From Desulfosoma sp. (GTDB lineage Bacteria > Desulfobacterota > Syntrophobacteria > Syntrophobacterales > DSM-9756): a DNA stretch of 64,000 nt. Every line of letters begins with the position of its first letter. Positions within the stretch are counted from its first letter, which is position 1. Where the stretch lies: positions 530,706 through 594,705 of the forward strand of contig JBBFKY010000001.1 of NCBI GenBank assembly GCA_037481875.1. The letters are read 5' to 3'. The notes beneath the pieces are model-generated. The model saw nothing but the letters and a program-made list of their open reading frames with translations. It was not told the DNA's origin and did no database searches. The translations under genes and the position numbers were made by a program. This document shows, piece by piece, positions 1 through 8,294 of the stretch.

Positions 1-524
1 GTAGCAGTCGAGTTCAGGGGCACAGCGAGTTGACACATGCCGGCGTTAGCAAGGTTGCAGCCTGGGGCTGTCATGCTATCACGGGTTTGATGCGGCAAAG
101 CGCCAAAGCCTGGGTTAGGTCCTAACTCTTCAATGATGGCGGAAAACTCTGTTACCACCTGCTGCCAGCGTTGGCCTTCGGATGCGGACACCCAGGTGTA
201 CCGAAACCGTCTTGGATCTATACCGATGAAAGGTAGGTAACGTTGCACCAGTTCCAGACGGCGTCGAGCATAAAAGTTTCCCACGGCATAGTGGCAGTCC
301 TTGGGATGACATCCGGAAACCAGAACCCCGTCGGCTCCTTGCGCCAGAGCTTTGATCACAAACAAAGGGTCCATACGTCCCGTGCAGGGTATACGAATGA
401 TGCGCAGATAAGGCGGTTGGCGAAACCGGCACACACCGGCGGTATCCGCTCCGCCGTAAGAACACCAGTTGCAGAGGAATCCCAGAATGCGAAGCGAAGA
501 ATGAGGTTTATCCGCGATGTTCAT
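1..524 (-). CDS. mvhD: MvhD-type [2Fe-2S] protein, methyl-viologen-reducing hydrogenase delta subunit (partial, cut by left edge)
   Basis: Small iron-sulfur protein that passes electrons between a hydrogenase or dehydrogenase and HdrA in flavin-based bifurcation complexes. The ATG at 524-522 opens a frame that runs without a stop to the window edge. Its N-terminal half has the MvhD signature: LGFLCNWCSYGGADTAG at about residues 14-30, then RIPCTGRMDP, then GVLVSGCHPKDCHY, which together hold the conserved cysteines. It starts 7 bases after the hdrA stop, so the two are surely cotranscribed. The family is usually about 140 residues, while this frame is open for at least 174 codons. It therefore has a C-terminal extension or a fused domain outside the window. 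Family call is firm; the true end cannot be seen. Confidence 0.9.
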   Translation of the reverse strand, partial: MNIADKPHSSLRILGFLCNWCSYGGADTAGVCRFRQPPYLRIIRIPCTGRMDPLFVIKALAQGADGVLVSGCHPKDCHYAVGNFYARRRLELVQRYLPFIGIDPRRFRYTWVSASEGQRWQQVVTEFSAIIEELGPNPGFGALPHQTRDSMTAPGCNLANAGMCQLAVPLNSTA

Positions 525-531
525 GGTGTTT

Positions 532-2490
532 TCAAGCACACAAAGCCTCCAGTTCGGCCAGGATTTGGTCGTCCGTAAAATGCTTCAGTTGCGCGGCTTT
601 GGGAGGGCACGTGGCGTTGCAAAGGCCGCAGCCTTGGCAGACCGTATCCAAAACATGAGCTTTTCGAGAACCATCCCGAAGCGTTTTCCATTCGATGGCG
701 CCAAAGGGGCACACGGAAAGGCATTTCCCGCATCCGATGCACGCCTTTTCCAGCACACGGGCGGTTTGCGGGTCGGTGGTGATGCTGTCGCGTGCGAAAA
801 GGGCCAAAACTTTGGCGGCGGCGGCGCTTCCCTGAGCCACCGAGGCTGGAATGTCTTTGGGGCCTTGGCAAGCTCCGGCGAGGTAGATGCCGGCTGTGTT
901 GGTTTCCACAGGCTTGAGCTTGGGATGACCTTCCATGAAAAAGCCGTAGGGGTCGTAAGAAATACGCAGTTTTTCGGCCAGTTCTTTAGCCCCGTGAGAT
1001 GGTTCCATGCCTGTTGCCAAAACGACCAGGTCGGCTTGCACCTCCACTTGAGCTCCGAGAAGCGTGTCGGCGCCTTGCACCACCAAACGATCCCCTAAGG
1101 GATATATCTTACCCACGCGACCTCGAATGTATTGAACTCCGTAGTCTTCCACGGCTCGACGGACGAACTCGTCGTAGTTTTTACCGGGAGCTCGAATGTC
1201 CATGTAAAACACGTAGCAGCGGACGTCAGGAAGGTGATCTCGAGCCAAGATGGCTTGTTTGGCCATGACCATGCAGCACACTCCGGAACAGTACGGCCTG
1301 TCTACCGATTTGTCCCGGGATCCCACACAGGCGATGAAAACAATGTCCCGAGGTTCTCGTCCGTCCGAAGGGCGCCGAATATGACCTCCAAAGGGCCCCG
1401 AGGCGCTAAGAATGCGTTCGAACTGCATGGTGCTGATCACGTCCGCATAACGTCCGGCGCCGTACTCTCCATAGGCTGCAGAGTTAAAAAGATCGTAGCC
1501 GGTTGCTACAATGACGGCGCCCACATGTTCCGTGATGAAACGATCCTCCATTTCAAAGCGCACAGCACCGACTGGGCAGATTTTTTGGCACACTCGACAT
1601 TTGCCCGTCTTGAAATACCGGCATGCGTCCTTAAGGATATGCGCCTTTTTGGGGATGGCTTGAGGAAAGGGAATGCGAATGGCCGAAAGGGTTCCCAATC
1701 CCTCGTTAAAAGAATCGGGGGACTTCTTGGCCGGGCACTTTTCCATGCAAAGCCCGCATCCTGTGCAGGCGTTCCAATCCACGTAGGTCGCTTTTTGACG
1801 TAAGGTGATCGTAAAATTGCCGATGGTGCCGCTTAGGGATTCCACTTCCGTGTAGGTGTGCAGTGTGAGGTTTTCCTTTTGAGCCACATCCACCATTTTG
1901 GGGCCGAGAATGCATGACGAGCAGTCAATGGTAGGAAAGGTCTTGTCCAGCTTGGCCATTTTGCCGCCGATGGAGGCTTCCCGTTCCACCAAAACCACCT
2001 CCAGGCCCGCGTCGGCGCAATCCAGAGCCGCTTGAATACCCGCCACGCCCCCACCGATAACCATGACTCTTTTGGTGATGGGAACCTGAGAACCAAAAAG
2101 GGGTTCATTGAGCCTGACTTTGGCCACGGCCATTCGCACGAGATCGATCGCTTTTCGCGTGTTGACCGTCTTGTCCAACCCGATCCAGGAAACATGTTCC
2201 CGAATGTTGGCCATTTCCAGCATGTAGCGGTTAAGGCCCGCTTTCTCGACGGCCCGTCGAAAAGTCAGTTCATGCATACGAGGGGAACAGGCGGCGACCA
2301 CGACGCCTTGGAGTCCATGGTCCTGGATTGCATTTTGGATTTCCTGCTGCCCGGGTTCGGAACAGGTGTAGAGCAGTTCTGTGGCGTAGGCCACATCGGG
2401 CCATAACGAGGCCTGAGCTGCTACGGCCTGAGTGTCCACGGTGCCGGCGATGTTGGTGCCGCAGCGGCAAACAAAAACACCAATGCGCAT
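532..2490 (-). CDS. hdrA: HdrA, heterodisulfide reductase-like flavin/iron-sulfur subunit
   Basis: FAD-containing core of soluble HdrABC complexes, where flavin-based electron bifurcation takes place. 652 residues, the usual length. Visible features: an N-terminal VCRCGTNIAG segment, a Rossmann FAD motif GGGVAGIQAALDCADAG near residue 145, the CSSCILGPKM cysteines near 190, a ferredoxin-like CTGCGLCMEKCP near 245, and two C-terminal 4Fe-4S motifs, CIGCGKCLSVCP and CQGCGLCNATCP (about 590-635). The ATG has GAGGGA upstream. It lies between hdrB (80 bases upstream) and mvhD (7 bases downstream). In sulfate reducers and syntrophs such complexes link H2 or formate oxidation to ferredoxin and a disulfide or sulfur carrier; the actual partner here is unknown. 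No in-frame UGA is seen in this homologue. Confidence 0.95.
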   Translation of the reverse strand: MRIGVFVCRCGTNIAGTVDTQAVAAQASLWPDVAYATELLYTCSEPGQQEIQNAIQDHGLQGVVVAACSPRMHELTFRRAVEKAGLNRYMLEMANIREHVSWIGLDKTVNTRKAIDLVRMAVAKVRLNEPLFGSQVPITKRVMVIGGGVAGIQAALDCADAGLEVVLVEREASIGGKMAKLDKTFPTIDCSSCILGPKMVDVAQKENLTLHTYTEVESLSGTIGNFTITLRQKATYVDWNACTGCGLCMEKCPAKKSPDSFNEGLGTLSAIRIPFPQAIPKKAHILKDACRYFKTGKCRVCQKICPVGAVRFEMEDRFITEHVGAVIVATGYDLFNSAAYGEYGAGRYADVISTMQFERILSASGPFGGHIRRPSDGREPRDIVFIACVGSRDKSVDRPYCSGVCCMVMAKQAILARDHLPDVRCYVFYMDIRAPGKNYDEFVRRAVEDYGVQYIRGRVGKIYPLGDRLVVQGADTLLGAQVEVQADLVVLATGMEPSHGAKELAEKLRISYDPYGFFMEGHPKLKPVETNTAGIYLAGACQGPKDIPASVAQGSAAAAKVLALFARDSITTDPQTARVLEKACIGCGKCLSVCPFGAIEWKTLRDGSRKAHVLDTVCQGCGLCNATCPPKAAQLKHFTDDQILAELEALCA

Positions 2491-2570
2491 GAGTGTTCCC
2501 TCAGTTCAGCGTCCAACTGTGTGCGATAAGGCTATTGGAGTCCGATTCAAGCAAAGAACAGACAACCGAT

Positions 2571-3479
2571 TCATGCCACAAACGTGTCTTGTGAAGGCGA
2601 GGTTTGCTCTTTCAAACGTGCCGCAAGGACCTTATATGGAGACACCGCCAGCTTGTCCAACCCCAGATCCTCCTCGGCAAGCCCTAAAGCCCACCCGATG
2701 ACCTGGGTCAGGTAAAGAACCGGCAGATTGAATCGACGTCCCAGCGCCTTTTCCGCCTGAGCCTGTCTTAGATCCAAGTTCTGTTGGCACAAAGGGCAAG
2801 CCACGACAATCGCTTCGGCCCCCATACTTTGTGCCATGTCCAAAAGACGCCCCGAAAGGCGCGCTACCACGTCGCTTCGAGTCATCCCCGATGTGGCGCC
2901 GCAGCACTCGGTCTTGAAAGGAAAATCAGGCACGGAACATCCCAGGGCTTTCAAAAGCAGATCCATGGAAACGGGGTTTTCCGGATCGTCAAACTGGGCT
3001 GAATCCTGGGGGCGTGTTAACAAACATCCGTAGTAGGGCACAACCGAAACCCCATCCAAAGGCCGTTGCACAGCTTGAGCCAGAAGCTCCGGCCCTACCG
3101 TCTCATAAAGCAGCTGAAGCACGGAAATGGCGCGAACTCTGCCCGCGTATGGGAGCCCGAGAGCTTTTTGAAAAGCTTCGGGGCCGAAAGCATGAACCTT
3201 GATAGCCCCTTTGAGGGCCTTCAGGCAGCCCGGGCAAGGGGTCATGATGGTTTCCAGACCGGCTTTTTGGGCCAGAACCAGATTACGTCCGGCAAGGGTC
3301 GCCGAGAGCATGGGGTCATATAAGGATGCCGGCGTAGAGCCGCAGCAGTTCCAATCTTCCAGTTCCGCTAGTTGAAGGCCGAGCGCATTGCAAACGGTTC
3401 GTGTGGACAGATCGTACTCTGCAGCCAAGCCTTCCAGAGAGCATCCGGGATAGTAAGCAACGGGCTTGCTCATGGCCAT
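2571..3479 (-). CDS. hdrB: HdrB, heterodisulfide reductase-like CCG-domain subunit
   Basis: Catalytic subunit of HdrABC; in characterised enzymes its two CCG domains hold non-cubane 4Fe-4S clusters that reduce a disulfide. 302 residues. Both CCG domains are complete. The first has YYPGCSLEG (residues 9-17), WNCCGSTPA (about 43-51) and PCPGCLKAL. The second has YYGCLLTRP, TECCGATSGM and ACPLCQQNLD. The start used is ATG at 3479; a second ATG two codons in (MSKPVAYY) is equally possible. hdrC ends 25 bases upstream and hdrA begins 80 bases downstream, in the usual C-B-A order. Presence of both complete cysteine sets argues for an active disulfide-reducing site rather than a degenerate copy. Confidence 0.94.
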   Translation of the reverse strand: MAMSKPVAYYPGCSLEGLAAEYDLSTRTVCNALGLQLAELEDWNCCGSTPASLYDPMLSATLAGRNLVLAQKAGLETIMTPCPGCLKALKGAIKVHAFGPEAFQKALGLPYAGRVRAISVLQLLYETVGPELLAQAVQRPLDGVSVVPYYGCLLTRPQDSAQFDDPENPVSMDLLLKALGCSVPDFPFKTECCGATSGMTRSDVVARLSGRLLDMAQSMGAEAIVVACPLCQQNLDLRQAQAEKALGRRFNLPVLYLTQVIGWALGLAEEDLGLDKLAVSPYKVLAARLKEQTSPSQDTFVA

Positions 3480-3504
3480 CCATCACCTATGGAGGAAAAG
3501 ACGC

Positions 3505-4071
3505 TCAAAAAATTTTTGAAAAACGTTTCACCAAAGCCGCTACCTGGCGTCGGCCTTGAATACGATGAGGAACGAAGCTCAACTTTCCAGTTTTCAGCAG
3601 CTGAGGCGCCAAGTCCAAATCCGCAAGCACGGTTCCGGAGCGAACCTTGTAAGTGGCGAGAAGGCCCATTTCATAAACGCGCCCAAAGAGGGCTACCGAT
3701 CGCATGAATTCTTCGGAAAAGCGCCTGAGGTTTTTATCGGCCACATAGCCGTTTTCCAGGGCCATGATGCGAAGAGTAGCCATGACACGGGCCACATCGA
3801 GGGTACAAGGGCATCGCACCGTGCAGGCCTGACATTGGCCGCATATCCAGATAGCTCGGCACTGAAGCACGGTGTCCTTTTGTCCTAGTTGTACCAGGCG
3901 CATAACCTGGTTGATGGGAAAGTCATAATCCCCCGTAAAAGCGCAACTGGCGGTGCAATTGCCGCACTGGTAACATCGAGAAATGCTTTGGCCGCTGAGA
4001 TCTTCCACTCGGCGCCCAAAATCAGGGTCGCTCTCCGCTTGAATTTTCAAAGTGTTCCGGCCGTTTTTCAT
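3505..4071 (-). CDS. hdrC: HdrC, heterodisulfide reductase-like ferredoxin subunit
   Basis: Electron-transfer subunit carrying two 4Fe-4S clusters between HdrA and HdrB. 188 residues, within the soluble HdrC range. The first cluster motif is CYQCGNCTASC (about residues 34-44). The second is CGQCQACTVRCP (about 77-88), followed by the helical region ending RRQVAALVKRFSKIF. No membrane segment is seen, so the complex is cytoplasmic rather than the membrane HdrDE type. The ATG has a GAGGGGCGACC ribosome site and lies 9 bases after the stop of the GAF gene, so all five genes form one operon. Confidence 0.93.
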   Translation of the reverse strand: MKNGRNTLKIQAESDPDFGRRVEDLSGQSISRCYQCGNCTASCAFTGDYDFPINQVMRLVQLGQKDTVLQCRAIWICGQCQACTVRCPCTLDVARVMATLRIMALENGYVADKNLRRFSEEFMRSVALFGRVYEMGLLATYKVRSGTVLADLDLAPQLLKTGKLSFVPHRIQGRRQVAALVKRFSKIF

Positions 4072-4080
4072 GGTCGCCCC

Positions 4081-5130
4081 TCAGCGGCTGCTTCCTTCGT
4101 AGCCGAACTCGATCAGTAGCTGCTGGTATTCGTATTTGACGCGCTGATACATACGGGCATTTTCAATGGCCATGGCACACTGTTGGGCAATGGCGGCCGC
4201 GAATTGGATTTCCAAGTCGTGAAAAGGTGGGCGTTCTCCTGTCAGGATACGCAGCACACCGATAACCTTGCCTCGCACCTGCAACGGTATGGAGAGAATC
4301 TTTCGAATGCCTTCCTCGATGACTTCGCTTCGGTATTGTATGCGAGGGTCCGTGTACACGTCTTCGATGACCACAATGCGTCCCGCCATGTTTTCCGCGA
4401 TGCTCTTGGCCGCATCGACAGGTCCTTTCTTGAGAAAACGTTCGCTCAGGCCATAAGCCTGGGCCAAGTACAAGGTGTTGGTCTTCGTGTCCAAAAGGCG
4501 CACAGTGGTGCCCAAAACCCCCATGACCTGGGTGATCTTGGTCACGACCAGCTCCAAAACCTTGTTGATGGTAAGCGTAGAATTAATGGCGTGAGAAATT
4601 TCCTGAAAACTGGAAAGATAACGTCGTTCCCGTTCGATGATGTCTTCCAGCTTACGTTCCCAGACTAATGTGACGATGCCACGACCGGCTAAAGCTTCTG
4701 CGAACTGGATTTCTTCCTTGGTGAACCTTCGAGGTTCAGGGGCAAACAAGGCCACCATGCCCACAGATTGCTGTTCCACGTCCAAGGGAACAACCGCGGC
4801 GGCACGGACACCTTCCAGAAGCAAAGCCTCAAAGTCTTCACCGTCGTTGGCTAGACGAAGATCTTCAATCTGTATCACCTGTTGAGGCACGGAAGCACAA
4901 AGGCTTTCATCCTTGGGCTTGGAAAAGAGATAGGTTTCGCTGAGCCCGTAGCCTGCCACCAGTTCCAAACGAGAGCGATTCCTGCCGTAAGCCTTGATGA
5001 CCGCCCCTTTGAGAGCGAGAGACTCCGTCAGGCGTCGCGTGATAAGGTTCATGACATCGGCGGCTTCCACACCGTCACACAGGGCACGGCTGACCTCGAC
5101 AAAGGGCTTGAGAACGCTTGCCACATCCAT
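4081..5130 (-). CDS. Tandem GAF-domain protein, first gene of the hdr operon
   Basis: Cytoplasmic sensor-like protein with two GAF domains (about residues 20-155 and 175-330) and no kinase, HTH or cyclase output domain. A longer frame begins at 5157. The ATG at 5130 is preferred because AAGGAG and AAGGAA lie just before it, while the 5157 ATG has no clear ribosome site and sits close to a leader hairpin. This gives 349 residues (MDVASVLKPF...). Being first in the hdrCBA-mvhD operon suggests it senses a ligand or redox state relevant to the Hdr complex, possibly by binding it. That role is inference from position. The GAF assignment comes from patterns such as LTINKVLELVVTKITQVMG and SIPLQVRGKVIGVLRILT. 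Confidence 0.8.
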   Translation of the reverse strand: MDVASVLKPFVEVSRALCDGVEAADVMNLITRRLTESLALKGAVIKAYGRNRSRLELVAGYGLSETYLFSKPKDESLCASVPQQVIQIEDLRLANDGEDFEALLLEGVRAAAVVPLDVEQQSVGMVALFAPEPRRFTKEEIQFAEALAGRGIVTLVWERKLEDIIERERRYLSSFQEISHAINSTLTINKVLELVVTKITQVMGVLGTTVRLLDTKTNTLYLAQAYGLSERFLKKGPVDAAKSIAENMAGRIVVIEDVYTDPRIQYRSEVIEEGIRKILSIPLQVRGKVIGVLRILTGERPPFHDLEIQFAAAIAQQCAMAIENARMYQRVKYEYQQLLIEFGYEGSSR

Positions 5131-5170
5131 AGCGGCTTTCCTTGCTCCTTGCAGCATCGCTCGAAGGGAA

Positions 5171-5199
5171 GAAAAAGCCCCTCGAAACCTTTCGAGAGG
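5171..5199 (-). terminator. Terminator-like hairpin in the leader of the hdr operon
   Basis: On the minus strand, arms of 10 bases (5199-5190 and 5187-5178, one G-T pair) close a two-base turn and are followed by CTTTTTC. It lies after the promoter at 5260-5231 and before the first gene, so it could act as an attenuator rather than as the end of an upstream transcript. Confidence 0.55.
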
Positions 5200-5230
5200 C
5201 TACTGAACGGTGATTCATTACAGGGGCGCC

Positions 5231-5260
5231 AATCTAGACGAACACTGTCGGTGCTGTCAA
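5231..5260 (-). promoter_or_regulatory. Predicted sigma-70 promoter of the GAF-hdrCBA-mvhD operon
   Basis: TTGACA at 5260-5255 (perfect -35) and TAGATT at 5236-5231 (-10, four of six) with an 18-base spacer on the minus strand. Expected start of transcription is near 5224. It lies just beyond the broken activator remnant. Confidence 0.55.
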
Positions 5261-5274
5261 CTCCTTTGCGTATC

Positions 5275-5780
5275 CTTTGTCGAGCCCTTGGGCTGAATTC
5301 GTGGACGATGCGGGCCACCAGAATCTTGCAGGTCGCCGATTCTCCCAAAAGGAGCCTCGACACCTTGCTCGGAGTCACCTTCTGAATGAGGCTCTGAAGG
5401 TTCAACATGGGCGGGCTCGGACCGATCATGAAAAAATCGTTGTCTTTTTCCGAGACCTCTAGGCGAAGGTCCAGATTTTCTCGGTGGAGGTCGTTTTCCT
5501 TTGCGGGCACTTGCATATTAACGTCAAAACCTGGGCGATGATGGCCGAAACGATGCTGAAAAAGCGGATATCCTCTTGAAAAGTCACCCCATGCCAGAAA
5601 AGGCGATCCAAACTGAGAACTCCCGAGGTACGCCCATGCAGAATCACCGGCACGCCGACAAAAGCGATCTGATCCTTTTGGATGGATCGGGATCCGGTTT
5701 TGTTCAGGAAAGAGGGGTTCGAGGCTGATGTTCGGGATCACAAAAGGCAAAATATCGAGAGAAAAACTCTTGCGGCACAA
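5275..5780 (-). pseudogene. Relic of a NifA-like sigma-54 activator (GAF plus start of AAA+ domain)
   Basis: Three stretches in two alternating minus-strand frames line up in order with a NifA-type regulator. VIPNISLEPLF (about 5740-5700) matches the middle of the GAF domain. After a frame change come FLNKTGSRSIQKDQIAF and VGVPVILHGRTSGVLSLDR (about 5695-5590), then QEDIRFFSIVSAIIAQ. After a second change (about 5530) come NDFFMIGPSPPMLNLQSLIQ and LLLGESATCKILVAR. The last is a corrupted Walker A region, where an active protein would have GESGTGKE. The rest of the AAA+ domain and the Fis-type HTH are missing. Two frameshifts, a ruined Walker A and the truncation show it is dead. It may have regulated the adjacent hdr operon once; that is inference. 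Confidence 0.8.
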
Positions 5781-5919
5781 ACTTGTCCGCTGAAAGGAAG
5801 TCAGGAGCGTACACTCAGGTTTACTGTTTGGATTACAAAAGAGCCTTGGGTGATATCTTTTTGTACCCCTTCAGAGAAAGCTCACAAGCAGGCTGGTTTC
5901 ACGGCCCGGGTGAATTAAG

Positions 5920-6846
5920 CTAATCAAGAAGGCGTTTCAGGGACTCCTGGAATTCATCGAGGGAGCGAACCCTTAGAGCTTTCTTGAAAAGGATTTTCAA
6001 AGCATCCACCTCTTGGATCCTTCGAAGACAACGCAGGACGTCTTTGGGAACATCCTGAAACCGTGCATCCAGGGTTTCTAAAATATGTTCCCTCGTGGCC
6101 TCCAACGTTCCCTGCTGCATTCCCCGCTCTAATCCCTGCTCTAATCCCTGCTCTAATCCCTGTTGTCTTCCGCGTTCTATCCCCGAACGGAGACCCTCTT
6201 CATAGCCTTCCTTCTTGATCAGTTCATAGGCATAGGATTCCGTCATAATATCCCTCCTGCGATCCAGCAATTTCCTGGGTAAATCCTTGTCCACCAAGCC
6301 TGAAAGGAGTGCCATGCCGGTCAAAAGATCCGCCTTGTCGCTTCGTTTGAGCTGTGATTCGTAGATGACCTCTTCGGCCATTTGAAAAACTTCGGAGCCT
6401 CCCCGCATGAGCCCAACAAAAGGCATGAGGCACGGATTTCCTGATTCCAGCACCTTTCGAGCGTCCATAGCCGCAAGGGAAATGACCCGAAACCGGTAGT
6501 GAATGAAGTCGTTCTCAAAGGATTCCACCACGTTTCCGCTGGGAACGAGAAGCATCACTGCGGGATAGACCGTAAGACCCGTTTTCAAGCGGTAGCGAAC
6601 ATCGTATTCCAAAAGCTTCAAGGGGACTTGGGGTTCCCACCGGCTTTGAACTTCCAGGAGAACAATAAAGACACGCCCGTCGGACGTGTGCACCCGAATG
6701 GGGAAATCGCTCCGCCTGACCGTAGCCGTTTCCTGAGGAAGTTCCAAGAGCTCAGATTCCGCCACATCCAGTCCAAGAAAATATTCCAGCGCGGCCTGCC
6801 GGCAGTGGGCCAAAACAACCTTTACGGCCGCATCGTAGCCACCCAT
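5920..6846 (-). CDS. Rpn-family (PD-(D/E)XK) nuclease-like protein
   Basis: Related to the recombination-promoting nuclease / transposase-like Rpn group, often found in many diverged copies in bacterial genomes. The N-terminal half has the nuclease core: SDFPIRVHTSDGRVFIVLLE followed by VQSRWE (D...E-x-Q pattern, about residues 50-75) and LKLLEYDVRYR. The C-terminal third has a run of EQGL/ERG repeats followed by a helical tail. At DNA level the run is a 12-base unit repeated about three times near 6127-6165. The ATG at 6846 (308 residues) is chosen because AAGGAG sits 6 bases before it; a TTG six codons upstream is the alternative. It stands alone between the activator relic and the selenoprotein gene. 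The family is firm; the biological role is not known. Confidence 0.8.
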   Translation of the reverse strand: MGGYDAAVKVVLAHCRQAALEYFLGLDVAESELLELPQETATVRRSDFPIRVHTSDGRVFIVLLEVQSRWEPQVPLKLLEYDVRYRLKTGLTVYPAVMLLVPSGNVVESFENDFIHYRFRVISLAAMDARKVLESGNPCLMPFVGLMRGGSEVFQMAEEVIYESQLKRSDKADLLTGMALLSGLVDKDLPRKLLDRRRDIMTESYAYELIKKEGYEEGLRSGIERGRQQGLEQGLEQGLERGMQQGTLEATREHILETLDARFQDVPKDVLRCLRRIQEVDALKILFKKALRVRSLDEFQESLKRLLD

Positions 6847-6864
6847 GGCGGACTCCTTACCCAA

Positions 6865-7342
6865 GTTTCCTGCTACCCTCTCAAATTACCATAGTCCTGT
6901 GGGATAGCAAACCACGTGATCCTTTGAAAGAACACGCCGTGATGAAGGATAGGGTTCAGACAAAGATGGCGGCGGTTGTGGGCCGTCTCGCCAGGAATTG
7001 ACAAGGTTTGAGAGCGAGAACTCTTTTTCTGAGGCGGCGAACCGAGAAAATCAACGCCCCTTCGAGAAGCACCTGGTTTGTGGCAGTTCCCAAAGCGAGT
7101 TATATAAAACGCCTTTGTAGGCCTGTAGGGCTACGGTGCGGCACGATCCTATGCCTTAAGTCGCCGGTTCATCCGGAAGCAAGGGTGTCCCGCTCCCACA
7201 ATGAGCGGATCAGTGGCCCGCGCCCCCAAGAAAAGAGACAGTCTCGGGTTAGTAGTTTGGGGGGGCGAAGTGGGCCTCGCTCCTGCTTCGAAAAAACATT
7301 AAAGACGAAACTTTGAAAATTAGGACACGCCACTTTCTCGAT
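6865..7342. other. Intergenic region with decayed GC-rich palindromes
   Basis: No convincing gene. A short hairpin CCGCTC/GAGCGG lies near 7190-7206. A run at about 7259-7285 resembles a worn copy of the GGGGCGAGGC...GCCTCGCCCC palindrome seen intact at 29405. Short open frames here show no family resemblance and no ribosome site. Confidence 0.5.
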
Positions 7343-7693
7343 TTAGAAATTAAAAACCTTGGCCTCAGCCGCCAACTTGATCAAAAGGGGTCCACCTTCC
7401 AGGGCCATGTTGGCATAGAATTTGGCTTCGTCTACCTGACGAGCCTTAGCACATGGGATTCAGACATAGATCGGGATTTCGTTTTCCACAAGGTAGGGCA
7501 GGTAGTCGTTGACACAATCCCCGGTGGCGGTTTTGATGGTGTAATCCCGCGTCGTGTCCGCCCACAGAACTCCTGAATCGATCAGAAACACATCCACCTT
7601 GTGCCCTTGGGAATGGGCGATCTTGGCGAACTGAAAACAACGAGCGGCCGCGTCGATTTCGTCGCGGCTCAAGACGAAAAGAAAGTTGGCCAT
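7343..7693 (-). CDS. DsrE-family selenoprotein, in-frame UGA read as selenocysteine (U78)
   Basis: Small sulfur-relay protein of the DsrE/TusD fold. ATG at 7693 has a strong GGAGGAGGGCA ribosome site. The first 77 residues (MANFLFVLSRDEIDAAARC..., ending ENEIPIYV) are a normal DsrE N-terminal part. An in-frame TGA at 7462-7460 follows, and the frame continues with the expected family C-terminus (IPCAKARQVDEAKFYANMAL...) to TAA at 7345-7343, giving 116 residues. The TGA sits where Cys homologues have CxxC, so the motif becomes UxxC, typical of redox selenoproteins. A hairpin with GG in its loop follows at the right distance, and tRNA-Sec is encoded at 34428. A plain nonsense mutation is the alternative, but preserved sequence after the stop and the hairpin argue against it. 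Confidence 0.85.
7424..7445 (-). promoter_or_regulatory. Bacterial SECIS-like hairpin of the DsrE selenoprotein
   Basis: On the minus strand, GGCT-CGTC (7445-7438) pairs with GACG-A-AGCC (7432-7424): eight pairs with one bulged A. The five-base loop AGGTA starts 22 bases after the UGA. A short stem with G in the apical loop and a bulge is what SelB recognises in known bacterial SECIS elements. Confidence 0.7.
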
Positions 7694-7749
7694 TGCCCTC
7701 CTCCTTTGGTGCGTGAACGGGGAAAAGAAAAGGCTCACAAACTTGAATA

Positions 7750-7778
7750 AACATAGTTTAAGTGTCCTACACGATCAA
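7750..7778 (-). promoter_or_regulatory. Predicted promoter of the DsrE selenoprotein gene
   Basis: TTGATC at 7778-7773 and TATGTT at 7755-7750 on the minus strand with a 17-base spacer (four of six matches each). The leader to the ATG at 7693 would be about 50 bases. Confidence 0.45.
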
Positions 7779-8216
7779 GAGGAAAAAGCGATGCACGTGC
7801 CTAATCATTATCGGTCCGTTCTATGGATTGAAAAAGCATGCCGTTACATGCCATGACGATCCAGATTCAGCCCTATTCTTCGAGGGTTCGGCTTCGATGC
7901 GTCTTAAAAATGCGGTTCGACGATCAGGTCACACTCTGGTTTTCGTTGGAGAGCGAAGGATTAGCCTGGCTCGTCACGCTGGCGAGACACCTGCATTTCC
8001 AGGGAATTCTGCGATTTGATGCTCATAGGAAGCACGGCGCTCCCTGCCCCTCTTGAACGGCCTTGCCCGGAGATCCGGCATGATGTGTTCCAGGGTGAAA
8101 TACCACTCGGGCAGGTGCGGGAAATGTCTTGCCTTCAGCGAAGGCTTTAGGTTTCATTTGCAGGGTTGGTTTTCAACCGTTTTTTATATTGAAGGAGGAA
8201 CCTGAAAGTCTGTTCA
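7779..8216. other. Intergenic region, no supported gene
   Basis: Between the selenoprotein promoter and tRNA-Pro. A forward frame at 7838-8056 (72 codons) could encode a small protein, but it has no clear ribosome site and I recognise no family, so it is not called. No repeat or terminator is evident. Confidence 0.4.
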
Positions 8217-8294
8217 TGGTCGGGACGGGCGGATTTGAACCGCCGACCCCCTGCTCCCAAGGCAGGTGCGCTGACCAGTCTGCGCTACGCCCCG
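8217..8294 (-). tRNA. tRNA-Pro (anticodon TGG), CCA encoded
   Basis: Minus strand, 78 bases. Acceptor CGGGGCG/CGTCCCG closes the cloverleaf. The anticodon stem CCTGC/GCAGG holds loop CTTGGGA (anticodon TGG), and the T arm contains GGTTCAAATCC. The 3' CCA is encoded at 8219-8217. It decodes most proline codons and is closely similar to the tRNA-Pro(GGG) at 50108. Confidence 0.96.

Noticed and set aside
532..2490. HdrA as a further selenoprotein, since Sec-containing HdrA forms are known
   Set aside because: All expected cysteines are encoded by Cys codons and no in-frame UGA is present.
7838..8056. Small forward frame upstream of tRNA-Pro
   Set aside because: No ribosome site, no family match; kept only as a note in the intergenic entry.
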